In this document: piece after piece, positions 1 through 6,894 of the stretch | Layout: the number at the start of each line of letters is the position of its first letter | Numbering within the stretch: the first letter of the stretch is position 1 | NCBI RefSeq assembly: GCF_001975825.1 | Contig: NZ_MTKN01000068.1 | Span: 1 to 44,908, forward strand | DNA length: 44,908 nt | Source of the DNA: [Flexibacter] sp. ATCC 35208 | Lineage (GTDB): Bacteria > Bacteroidota > Bacteroidia > Chitinophagales > Chitinophagaceae | Reading direction: 5' to 3' | Translations under genes and position numbers: made by a program | Notes under the pieces: generated by a model | Seen by the model: only the letters and a program-made list of their open reading frames with translations | The model's database searches: none | What the model was told of the DNA's origin: nothing

Positions 1-123
1 TACTTCATTTACAATACGTACAAGATGTTGTTTGTCAATGAGTTCATCCAGATTAGGCGGCAATAACAAATTTTGCTGTGGAGCGTATTGTTTGAATACT
101 TGTTTAGTCTTAGCTTTGGCCAT
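1..123 (-). CDS. IS1182-like transposase, N-terminal part (runs off window)
   Basis: The minus strand starts at ATG 123-121 and stays open for 41 codons to the window edge. The peptide begins MAKAKTKQVFKQYAPQQN, followed by LLLPPNLDELIDKQHLVR. The pattern 'Q..LLPP.L...I...HLVR.V' is the hallmark N-terminus of IS1182-family (DUF772-containing) transposases, which are DDE enzymes that move their own element. Only the N-terminal helical region is visible; the catalytic core lies outside the window. Family assignment rests on this short stretch, so it is good but not certain. Confidence 0.7.
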   Translation of the reverse strand, partial: MAKAKTKQVFKQYAPQQNLLLPPNLDELIDKQHLVRIVNEV

Positions 124-204
124 GGTAATTTTTGAGTCGTATCTAAAATTACTAATCGGCCCTTTATCTACAAAGAGAAGGGCCGACCTTTTTGGTCAGC
201 CCCT
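1..204 (-). mobile_element. End of an IS1182-like insertion sequence
   Basis: The transposase start at 123 is preceded (on its own strand) by about 80 bp holding two overlapping inverted repeats: 157-163/179-185 (CGGCCCT/AGGGCCG) and 181-188/194-201 (GGCCGACC/GGTCAGCC, one mismatch). The outer repeat, read inward as GGGGCTGACCAAAAAGG, looks like an IS terminus, so the element probably ends near 204. The other end and any target duplication are outside the window, so the boundary is an inference. Confidence 0.5.
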
Positions 205-262
205 ACGTTAAGCGATGTACCGGAATGTTATTTTCACTGATGGGCTACAAAAGTCCGGAGTA

Positions 263-1225
263 TTAGCGCTGTAAATACGTACCACCCAATATTGCGCCCG
301 GTGCAAAAGTGCTATTCAGTGTCTCCATTTCCTCCGGCGTAAATACGATTTCCATAGCAGCAAGGTTTTCCGGCAGACGGGATCTTCTGCTCATACTCAC
401 CAGTGGCATGATATGATCACCCTGAGCATTCACCCAGGCTATTGCCAGTTGTGTAGGCGTGTACCCTTTTTCTTTTGCTAGTTTTTTTAAGGCTTCTACC
501 TTGTTTAGGTTTTTTACCAGGTTTTCTCCCTGAAAGCGTGGAAAGTGAGTCTGATAACTACCTGCTGGCAATGGGGCCTTCATATCTCCGGTCAGCAGCC
601 CTTCTGCTGTGTTTGCAAAAGCAACCACGCCGATACCTAATTCTTTTGCTGCGGGCAACAGGTTACTTTCTATCTGACGGTCTGCCAGTGAATATCCGAT
701 TTCAAGTGCAGTGACAGGATGTATACTATGCGCTTTGCGTAATTGTGCAGTGGTAATTTCTGACACACCAAGATAACGCACCTTTCCTTCTTTGATCAGT
801 TCGGCCACTGTACCAATCACGTCTTCCATAGGTACACTATTGTCAAGTCTGCATGGCTGGTACAGATCAATGGTATCTATACCTAACCGCACCAGGGAAT
901 AATTGATGAAATTCCGGATGGCGATAGGGCGTAAGTCCAGCCCTAGCATATGGCCGTTGTCAAAGATAGCGCCGAACTTCACACTGATAAAGGCATCGTC
1001 TCTTCTGCCTTTGATCGCTTTGCCCACCAACAGTTCATTGTGGCCTGCACCGTAAAAGTCACCGGTGTTCAGGAAATTAATACCACTGTCCAGTGCCTGT
1101 TGGATGGTAGCTACACTTTCCTGTTCGTCATTGGTGGGGCCGCCCCATACAGATGACATACGCATACAGCCTAAGCCGATTTTAGAAACAAGTGGGCCGT
1201 TGTTACCCAATGGTATTGTTTTCAT
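263..1225 (-). CDS. Aldo/keto reductase
   Basis: A 320-residue single-domain (beta/alpha)8 aldo/keto reductase, predicted to be a cytosolic NADPH-dependent carbonyl reductase of unknown substrate. Visible family features are the N-terminal GLGCMRMSS, the catalytic Asp56 and Tyr58 in NTGDFYGAG, catalytic Lys83 in SVKFG, the GKVRYLGVSE strand and the C-terminal P.....R...N cofactor region. The fourth tetrad residue, normally His, is Cys125 in LYQPCRLD; related AKR clades carry Ala there (YRPARLD), so this belongs to an atypical but not unique subgroup. ATG at 1225 is supported by homology of the first residues. It stands alone, facing away from the IS end, and is divergent from the copper cassette. 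Confidence 0.9.
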   Translation of the reverse strand: MKTIPLGNNGPLVSKIGLGCMRMSSVWGGPTNDEQESVATIQQALDSGINFLNTGDFYGAGHNELLVGKAIKGRRDDAFISVKFGAIFDNGHMLGLDLRPIAIRNFINYSLVRLGIDTIDLYQPCRLDNSVPMEDVIGTVAELIKEGKVRYLGVSEITTAQLRKAHSIHPVTALEIGYSLADRQIESNLLPAAKELGIGVVAFANTAEGLLTGDMKAPLPAGSYQTHFPRFQGENLVKNLNKVEALKKLAKEKGYTPTQLAIAWVNAQGDHIMPLVSMSRRSRLPENLAAMEIVFTPEEMETLNSTFAPGAILGGTYLQR

Positions 1226-1335
1226 GAAGATTGTTTAATTAATAACAAGGGTCAGGTATGAATTGTTATAACCGGATCTGACCACAATCAGTAAAATAAT
1301 ACAATTCACGCATTCTTCCCCCGCATATAATTTGA

Positions 1336-1343
1336 TAATTTTG
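1336..1343 (+). promoter_or_regulatory. Possible -7 box for the small cysteine protein
   Basis: TAATTTTG fits the Bacteroidota TAnnTTTG -7 consensus and sits 20 nt before the TTG start at 1364. No good -33 TTTG is seen at the proper distance, so support is modest. Confidence 0.3.
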
Positions 1344-1363
1344 CAGCAACTATCATCCTCCAT

Positions 1364-1747
1364 TTGAGAAAAGCGGCCGTCATATTAAGTCCTCTCCTGT
1401 TTATTATCGTCTTCCTGGGAAGTATGAAGAACTCGATATTATATGCGGTGTATGACTATGATACAAAGCTATTTGTCGAAGCTTTTTGCGAAAATAAAAA
1501 TAAGCCGGAGTTACATTGTAATGGTAAATGTCAGCTTGCAAAGATGCAGAAAGAACAGAGAGAAAATGAAACAGAACGCTTATTAAAAGAACTGCAATCA
1601 GAGGCATTAGCCTGCCCGATCCCATCCGGTGTTGACTTTGTAAGACAGGAAGTTGTTGAACCCACAGTAAAGGCTTATCCTGTCTTTACACATCCTATAT
1701 ATTCCTGTCTCTTTAGCGATCCGCGTAAGAAACCCCCGCAAGCATAA
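1364..1747 (+). CDS. Small membrane-anchored CxHCxxxC-type protein (copper locus)
   Basis: A 127-residue protein with a hydrophobic N-terminal segment (residues 5-20) that acts as a membrane anchor or signal, followed by a soluble region. The conserved-looking element is CENKNKPELHCNGKCQLAK, with Cys42, His51, Cys52 and Cys56, then a charged helix. Short Bacteroidota proteins with this HCNGKC element are, from memory, common next to metal-related outer-membrane receptors; a metal-binding role is inferred, not shown. Only a TTG start is available at 1364; the ATG at codon 21 would remove the anchor. It is the first gene of a three-gene plus-strand cassette with the FixH-like lipoprotein and the OprC-like receptor. 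Confidence 0.7.
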   Translation: MRKAAVILSPLLFIIVFLGSMKNSILYAVYDYDTKLFVEAFCENKNKPELHCNGKCQLAKMQKEQRENETERLLKELQSEALACPIPSGVDFVRQEVVEPTVKAYPVFTHPIYSCLFSDPRKKPPQA

Positions 1748-1939
1748 GCTATTTTACTTTCACGACCGTATTTTCCTGCAATGAAATTCATTGACAGGAA
1801 CTTCATCGTCATGAATTCTTCACTATGAATTTCTTTTCCAAAAACTGAGTGCCTTGTGCATTCTGCATGAATGTGCGGGCTTTTGCAAAAAAGACCGTAG
1901 ATAAGGGCCTATCTATGTATACTATCAAAAACGACAATC

Positions 1940-2755
1940 ATGAACTTACTTAAATCTGCATTCATAGTATTCGCATTTTCCACCTTTGTATCCTGTACTA
2001 AAAAAGACGACCCTGTCGTTTCAAACGACCTCGATGGCTTAACACTTGCAACTACGTTAACGAATAATACCCACAAGATAGCACTGTATACTGCAAGTGG
2101 AAAATTCCAAACCGGTTACAATGCTATTTATGTTCAGGTAAAAACCACAGCAGGCACCGTTGTAAACAATGCAACCATATCATGGACACCTACCATGCAC
2201 ATGATGGGCATGACCCATTCCTGTCCGGCTTCTGCCATCTCCAAGAACAAAGGCTATCTCGTATTCCAAATGGCTGGTACTGACGATGAATACTGGACAC
2301 TTACAATAAATTACACCATCGATAATATTGCCTATACCGTCACAGATACCATCGCAGTCTCTGAGTCCTCCAAACGCGTAGTAGAAACCTTCACCGGTAG
2401 TGACAATAATACCTACATATTAGCATTGGTCAATCCAACTACCCCCGCTGTGGCTGTCAATGACATCTCTATGGTTTTGTACAAAATGGAATCTATGACC
2501 AGTTTCGTCATAGTAGATGGCTACACCATTAAAATAGATCCAAGAATGACCAGCATGGGCAACCACACTTCTCCCAATAATGTGAACCTGACCCAGGGAA
2601 CAGATAAGATGTATTATGGCAAACTTAGTCTGACGATGACAGGCTACTGGAAAATCAATTTACAACTGCAGGACGCCAGCGAAACGATCGTAAAAGGTGA
2701 AGCTGTAACCGATACCAACGAAGGCAGCAGTATCTATTTTGAATTGGAATTCTAA
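1940..2755 (+). CDS. FixH/YtkA-like lipoprotein, Met/His rich
   Basis: A 271-residue predicted lipoprotein: the signal MNLLKSAFIVFAFSTFVSC places the lipobox Cys at residue 19. The mature part reads as two beta-sandwich repeats. The first carries WTPTMHMMGMTHSCP (residues 82-96), the YtkA/FixH-type 'P.M.M..H..P' signature, and the second carries PRMTSMGNHTSPNN (201-214). Clustered Met and His suit a Cu(I)/Cu(II) ligand set. It most likely sits on the periplasmic or outer leaflet face and works with the adjacent OprC-like receptor in copper handling. The metal is inferred from neighbours; binding is not proven. A strong hairpin separates it from the receptor gene. Confidence 0.75.
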   Translation: MNLLKSAFIVFAFSTFVSCTKKDDPVVSNDLDGLTLATTLTNNTHKIALYTASGKFQTGYNAIYVQVKTTAGTVVNNATISWTPTMHMMGMTHSCPASAISKNKGYLVFQMAGTDDEYWTLTINYTIDNIAYTVTDTIAVSESSKRVVETFTGSDNNTYILALVNPTTPAVAVNDISMVLYKMESMTSFVIVDGYTIKIDPRMTSMGNHTSPNNVNLTQGTDKMYYGKLSLTMTGYWKINLQLQDASETIVKGEAVTDTNEGSSIYFELEF

Positions 2756-2783
2756 ACCATCATAAGAGGTTGTCAAAATGGAC

Positions 2784-2829
2784 CTGATGGCAGGGGGAAT
2801 TTCATTTACGAAATTCTCCCTGCCATCAG
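2784..2829 (+). other. 20-bp stem-loop between lipoprotein and receptor genes
   Basis: 2784-2803 pairs with 2810-2829 over 20 bp with a single G-U position and a 6-nt loop. There is no U-tract after it. It lies 28 bp after the lipoprotein stop and 58 bp before the receptor ATG, so it may be a transcript-stabilising or attenuating hairpin within the operon, or a terminator separating two units. Confidence 0.65.
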
Positions 2830-2887
2830 CTAACCGGATTAAGTCAGGTTATAGTTGATACAGCCTCTTATCATACAAACTGATTGT

Positions 2888-4822
2888 ATGCGTAAATTAT
2901 TTATACTTTGTGTTGCATTATTATACACTAGCACCGCGTATTCACAAACCGACAGCATAAAAACCGATCTGCTCAAAGAAGTCGTGATTATTCACAAACG
3001 TTCCTTATCCGATAAAACAGATAAACCACTTTCCTCCTTAGATAAATACCTTGAAAACTCCGACATCGTTAACATGGTCAGACGTGGCGCATACGCATGG
3101 GAACCTTACCTGAATGGTATGAGTTCCGAACGTAGCGTAGTCACCATCGATGGCATGCGGATCTACGCAGCCTGTACAGACAAGATGGACCCGGTTACTT
3201 CCTATGTAGAAACAACCAACCTCTCTGCAATAAACGTACATAGTGCCGGCGGCCCTGCCATTTCAGGGACTATGGACCTCGTAAGAAAAAAGGGAACCTT
3301 TGGGGAAAAAGAACTTTCCGGTATGGCATTTGCCGGTTTTGAAACCAACGGTAGTCAGCGGGTGATTGGAGGCGCGGAGTCCTTCACACAACCTAAGTTA
3401 TTCACTAATGTTGATTTCACTTACCGTCATGCCGACAATTACAAAGCCGGTGGCGGAGAAGAGGTGTTATACGCTCAATATACCAAATACAATGTATCCG
3501 CCATTGCAGGATACAAGCTCAACGAACATGCTCAACTGGAAGCTTCCCTTATCTACGACCGTGCAGTAAACGTAGGTTATCCTGCACTTACCATGGATGT
3601 AAGTCTGGCCAGAGGGATCATTGCATCCGTCGCTTATATTCGTCATGGATGGCAAACTAAAATATACTACAACACCATCAACCATATCATGGATGATAGC
3701 AAACGTCCCGTCGTTGCTATCCGCATGGATATGCCCGGTTGGAGTAAGACTGCAGGCTTCTACTCCACATTACAGGGAATAACAAAAAATCATCACTGGA
3801 AAGCAAACATAAACGGTCATTTCAATAAATCGCTGGCCGATATGACCATGTATTCCAACACAGCAGGCGAGAAAGATATGTACATGCTTACCTGGCCCGG
3901 CGTACTTACTTATTATGGAGAGATCTCAGGCGAAGATAATTACACGCTCTCTTCAAAATGGCATGCAACATTGAATGGGGGAGTGGGTATTCAGAACAAT
4001 GTAGTCGATAACCAACAGGGTTATGAAAGCCTGACAATCTTTTATCCAAACATGGATCGCAGCCGTACGCGTCTTCTCAAAAGACTTTCCACTGGTTTAA
4101 ATTACGATCACAAGAAATGGCAATACACCATTGCGGCTACCTATGGAGAACGCGCGCCCAGTGTGTCTGAAGGCTATGGATATTATTTATACAATAGTTT
4201 TGATCAGTATGATTACATCGGTAACCCCGGGATGAAGAATGAGAAATCTATTAGCTTGAACACCGCTTTGTTATTCCGCACCTCCCGCTTTTCTGTAAAA
4301 GTATCCGGCTCTTATTTTCACCTGATGGATTATATTATAGGGAGGCCTGATTCAGGCTTAAGTGCAATGACCATTGGCGCTGCTGGTGTGAATGTATACG
4401 AACAATTGACCTATGCCAATATTTTCAATTGCGCCCTCGATGCGGAATATAAATTTGGTGCACACCTTACCTGGACCAATAAAGTAAGTTATCGCAGGGG
4501 AGCAGGTGAGCATATTGAGCACCTCCCATTAATACAGCCATTCACCTATAGCTCCGGACTCACCTTCCACCACAGATCCTTCTCAGCAGGTATCATTGCC
4601 AATGGTGCTGCTGCGCTCGATACATACAATCCTGAATTCGGAGAACAGGCTTTGCCCGGGTATACTATTTTTAACCTGTCCGCTTCTTACAAATTTAAAT
4701 CCCTGCTATTAAAAGCAGGCGCCGAGAATATACTTGATAAAAATTACACCACCTTCGCGGATTGGAATCGTATTCCACGAATGGGGCGTAATATTTTTGT
4801 AAATGTAATTTGGAGTTTTTAG
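2888..4822 (+). CDS. OprC/NosA-like TonB-dependent copper receptor
   Basis: A 644-residue outer-membrane receptor starting at ATG 2888, which begins a clean signal peptide ending TSTAYSQ; the in-frame TTG at 2855 would only add an unlikely leader. Residues about 45-135 form the plug (MVRRGAYAWEPYLNGMSSER, then VVTIDGMRIYAACTDKMDP) and the rest is a beta-barrel closing with FVNVIWSF. In Pseudomonas OprC copper is held by a CxxxM-HxM site. Here CTDKM (Cys96, Met100) and NHIMDD (His266, Met268) match both halves in equivalent surroundings, so the copper ligands appear complete. Energy would come from TonB-ExbBD. Together with the FixH-like lipoprotein and HCNGKC protein upstream it forms a copper uptake or handling cassette. 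Confidence 0.85.
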   Translation: MRKLFILCVALLYTSTAYSQTDSIKTDLLKEVVIIHKRSLSDKTDKPLSSLDKYLENSDIVNMVRRGAYAWEPYLNGMSSERSVVTIDGMRIYAACTDKMDPVTSYVETTNLSAINVHSAGGPAISGTMDLVRKKGTFGEKELSGMAFAGFETNGSQRVIGGAESFTQPKLFTNVDFTYRHADNYKAGGGEEVLYAQYTKYNVSAIAGYKLNEHAQLEASLIYDRAVNVGYPALTMDVSLARGIIASVAYIRHGWQTKIYYNTINHIMDDSKRPVVAIRMDMPGWSKTAGFYSTLQGITKNHHWKANINGHFNKSLADMTMYSNTAGEKDMYMLTWPGVLTYYGEISGEDNYTLSSKWHATLNGGVGIQNNVVDNQQGYESLTIFYPNMDRSRTRLLKRLSTGLNYDHKKWQYTIAATYGERAPSVSEGYGYYLYNSFDQYDYIGNPGMKNEKSISLNTALLFRTSRFSVKVSGSYFHLMDYIIGRPDSGLSAMTIGAAGVNVYEQLTYANIFNCALDAEYKFGAHLTWTNKVSYRRGAGEHIEHLPLIQPFTYSSGLTFHHRSFSAGIIANGAAALDTYNPEFGEQALPGYTIFNLSASYKFKSLLLKAGAENILDKNYTTFADWNRIPRMGRNIFVNVIWSF

Positions 4823-5034
4823 AGCTTAATGGCCTTTTACTAAGTACTTTTGAATATACTGCATTGGCAGCATGGATGATTGGTGGTCTGATGGTTTGCA
4901 GAGCGGCATAGAAGTATGGTGGATAGTGGTTTTATGAGAATGGGAGGGGTGAAATTTGTTGAGGATTCCGGTTATTTAGGAAATGAGGAGTGTGTTTTAC
5001 AACAGAAATTGTAAGATAGATTTCTATAAAAGGG

Positions 5035-5068
5035 AATAGTGAGCAAACCAATTAGTGTGCTCACTATT
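5035..5068 (-). terminator. Terminator after the antitoxin copies
   Basis: An 11-bp perfect inverted repeat (5035-5045/5058-5068, AATAGTGAGCA/TGCTCACTATT) with a 12-nt loop lies 10 bp beyond the last 53-codon copy. On the minus strand it is followed by CCCTTTTATAG; on the plus strand by a few T. It may serve both directions. Confidence 0.6.
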
Positions 5069-5077
5069 TTGATAGAT

Positions 5078-5239
5078 TCATTTTGTATCGCTTATATACA
5101 GACTATTTAAAAATCTTAAAGGCGCCGTTTCAAGCCTTGCAAAAATCTTATCCCAGTCATAATCGCATTCGGCGGCAATTTCTTCCCGAATTCTTCTTAC
5201 TTCTGCTACACAATCGTAGCCGGGTATTATTTTACTCAT
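5078..5239 (-). CDS. Putative PIN-associated antitoxin, copy 3 (distal)
   Basis: A 53-codon ORF (ATG 5239, TGA 5078) encoding MSKIIPGYDCVAEVRRIREE followed by an acidic/aromatic C-terminus ending LNSLYISDTK. It has the same protein sequence as the PIN-proximal copy although the DNA differs at several synonymous positions (for example TGC/TGT Cys and ACG/ACA Thr). Small proteins with a '.GYDAV..VR.IRDE' N-terminus commonly sit beside PIN toxins; antitoxin is therefore the inferred role. It is the outermost of three tandem copies in a 197-bp repeat. Confidence 0.6.
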   Translation of the reverse strand: MSKIIPGYDCVAEVRRIREEIAAECDYDWDKIFARLETAPLRFLNSLYISDTK

Positions 5240-5274
5240 AAACTATGGATTTATCTATTTATTCAATTTAATTT

Positions 5275-5436
5275 TCATTTTGTATCGCTTATATACAGAC
5301 TATTTAAAAATCTTAAAGGCGCTGTTTCAAGCCTTGCAAAAATCTTATCCCAGTCATAATCACATTCGGCGGCAATTTCTTCCCGAATTCTTCTTACTTC
5401 TGCTACACAATCGTAGCCGGATATTATTTTACTCAT
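5275..5436 (-). CDS. Putative PIN-associated antitoxin, copy 2 (middle)
   Basis: A 53-codon ORF (ATG 5436, TGA 5275), the middle copy of the tandem array. It differs from the other two proteins only at residue 6 (Ser for Pro: MSKIISGYDCVAEV). The ORF is intact, so all three copies could be translated from the PIN transcript. Function as antitoxin is inferred from position behind the PIN gene. Confidence 0.6.
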   Translation of the reverse strand: MSKIISGYDCVAEVRRIREEIAAECDYDWDKIFARLETAPLRFLNSLYISDTK

Positions 5437-5471
5437 AAACTATGGATTTATCTATTTATTCAATTTAATTT

Positions 5472-5633
5472 TCATTTTGTATCGCTTATATACAGACTAT
5501 TTAAAAATCTTAAAGGCGCTGTTTCAAGCCTTGCAAAAATCTTATCCCAGTCATAATCACATTCGGCGGCAATTTCTTCCCGAATTCTTCTTACTTCTGC
5601 TACACAGTCATAGCCCGGAATTATTTTACTCAT
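5472..5633 (-). CDS. Putative PIN-associated antitoxin, copy 1 (toxin-proximal)
   Basis: A 53-codon ORF whose ATG (5633-5631) lies 3 bp after the PIN stop codon (5639-5637), so the two are almost certainly co-translated. Protein: MSKIIPGYDCVAEVRRIREE, then a segment with CDYDWDKIFARLE and a C-terminal helix. The arrangement, toxin first and small partner second, is the reverse of classical vapBC but is seen in other PIN pairs. No DNA-binding fold can be recognised by eye. Confidence 0.7.
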   Translation of the reverse strand: MSKIIPGYDCVAEVRRIREEIAAECDYDWDKIFARLETAPLRFLNSLYISDTK

Positions 5634-5636
5634 AAA

Positions 5637-6089
5637 CTATGGATTTAAAATTTCACGGGGTGTCCTTATAATAATAGGTCTATACCCCATGTCTTTGTTA
5701 ATGGCGTTATAATGTTTGATTTTCCCCAAATTTACCATGTGCTTAAAATTCCAACTGGCAAGAATATCTGCTCCCTGTAAAGTTGCCGTAGCTATATGTA
5801 TAGCATCAAAATGGCTATTATAATTCAGAGCCCCTTCTGCTATATACCTTACGGCAAGTATCCTCGCCTTAAGGGACGTTGCTGCTGTGGTTCTGAAAAT
5901 AAGCGGAACTTTAAATAGCGTATCTCTTACCTCTTCTCTTGCTTTTGATAGTTCATCAAATACAACCTGGGAAACCATCATTTTCTTTTCCCCCTTCCTA
6001 AATGCTTCCAGCAATTTATTACTGTACTCCGAAAATTGTTTCACATAACACCCCCCAAACACAGAGGTGTCTACGTAGATAGTCTGCAT
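5637..6089 (-). CDS. PIN-domain ribonuclease toxin (VapC-like)
   Basis: A 150-residue PIN-domain protein. The N-terminal MQTIYVDTSVFGG holds the first acidic residue (Asp7). Glu45-type acid in VVFDELSKA and the C-terminal NSHFDAIHIATA (second acidic cluster) followed by ADILASWNFKHMVN complete the metal-binding PIN signature. Such proteins are Mg-dependent RNases, usually toxins of type II toxin-antitoxin systems. The usual antitoxin is encoded just upstream; here nothing lies upstream and three copies of a 53-residue ORF follow, the first 3 bp after the stop. Neighbouring AT-rich and repetitive DNA suggests an acquired module. Confidence 0.85.
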   Translation of the reverse strand: MQTIYVDTSVFGGCYVKQFSEYSNKLLEAFRKGEKKMMVSQVVFDELSKAREEVRDTLFKVPLIFRTTAATSLKARILAVRYIAEGALNYNSHFDAIHIATATLQGADILASWNFKHMVNLGKIKHYNAINKDMGYRPIIIRTPREILNP

Positions 6090-6440
6090 ACAAATTTATT
6101 GTTTTTTGGTATATGGTTAACACTTAAAAAATGCCTGAAAACCCCCGACGATAATGGTAGTCACAAAAATGTGGGTAACAGTTACAAAGTTGTAATTTTA
6201 ATTCTCCTAAATGATTTTCGTATAATTAATTTACTAAAAAAAGTTCGGGAAAAATTATTTCCCTATCAAAAAGTTTGAAACAAAAATATTTCAATAGCTT
6301 CATGGCCTGGTATCGTAATGTGAAAGAGTAGCACGACATCACCCAATCACACCCCACCAGCCGCTACAGTTTTAATCCTAATATTATCATTATTCCTTAG
6401 CCTGAAATAAGATAGCCGTTGCCGCGTGACGCGCATTATT

Positions 6441-6757
6441 CAGTCCTCCCAATAAAGCAACCTATCAATAAAGCTGTCTTCCCAATAAAGCTGTCTTCCC
6501 AATAAAGCAGTCCTCCCAATAAAGCAACCTATCAGTAAAGCAGTCTTCACAATAAAGCAGTCCTCCCAATAAAGCAACCTATCAGTAAAGCAGTCCTCCC
6601 AATAAAGCAACCTATCAGTAAAGCAGTCTTCACAATAAAGCAGTCCTCCCAATAAAGCAACCTATCAGTAAAGCAGTCTTCACAATAAAGCAAAGCTCCC
6701 AATAAAGCAACCTATCAATAAAACAGTCTTCCCAATAAAACAAAACTCCCGATAATA
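6441..6757. repeat. 16/17-bp minisatellite, about 19 units
   Basis: Nineteen contiguous units of two lengths: 17-mers such as CAGTCCTCCCAATAAAG and CAGTCTTCACAATAAAG, and 16-mers such as CAACCTATCAGTAAAG. They alternate in a 17+17+16 (50-bp) higher-order pattern in the centre and become more diverged at both ends (the last unit is CAAAACTCCCGATAATA). The array creates accidental long minus-strand open frames. The unit is not palindromic and has no spacers, so it is not a CRISPR. It lies between the PIN locus and the fabV promoter; function unknown. Confidence 0.9.
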
Positions 6758-6833
6758 CCCCCCAAATTCTACCCCCCACCTCCAATCCCCCGAAGAAATT
6801 CCCCCCTTTCCCCTTCCAAATCCCCCTCACCCC
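6758..6833. other. Pyrimidine-rich tract before fabV
   Basis: A strongly C-rich stretch on the plus strand with many runs of four to six C (for example cccccctttccccttcc) linking the minisatellite to the fabV promoter. The opposite strand carries multiple G-runs. No gene is seen here. Confidence 0.6.
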
Positions 6834-6864
6834 TTGTAACTTCTCCCCGAAGAGCCTACATTTG
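6834..6864 (+). promoter_or_regulatory. Predicted fabV promoter
   Basis: TTG at 6834-6836 and TACATTTG at 6857-6864, separated by 20 bp, match the Bacteroidota -33/-7 pattern (TTTG, TAnnTTTG). The fabV ATG is 31 bp downstream. Confidence 0.6.
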
Positions 6865-6894
6865 CACCAGGAACTGAACCTGATATCAAATTTT

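Larger units (their letters stand above)
5078..5639 (-). repeat. Three tandem 197-bp repeats carrying a small ORF
   Basis: Start codons lie at 5633, 5436 and 5239, giving an exact period of 197 bp. Each unit has a 162-bp ORF plus a 35-bp spacer (aaactatggatttatctatt and following). The spacer keeps the last bases of the PIN gene, including its stop codon context, which shows that the duplicated unit began within the PIN 3' end. Copies differ by only a few substitutions. Confidence 0.9.

Noticed and set aside
2855..2887. TTG start of the OprC-like receptor
   Set aside because: ATG 2888 directly begins a good signal peptide; the extension would bury it.
6441..6757. CRISPR array
   Set aside because: Units are contiguous, only 16/17 bp, with no unique spacers, no palindromic repeat and no cas genes nearby.
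6862..6894. N-terminal extension of FabV
   Set aside because: It would need a TTG start located inside the -7 box; the ATG at 6895 matches the family N-terminus MII.PK.RGF.
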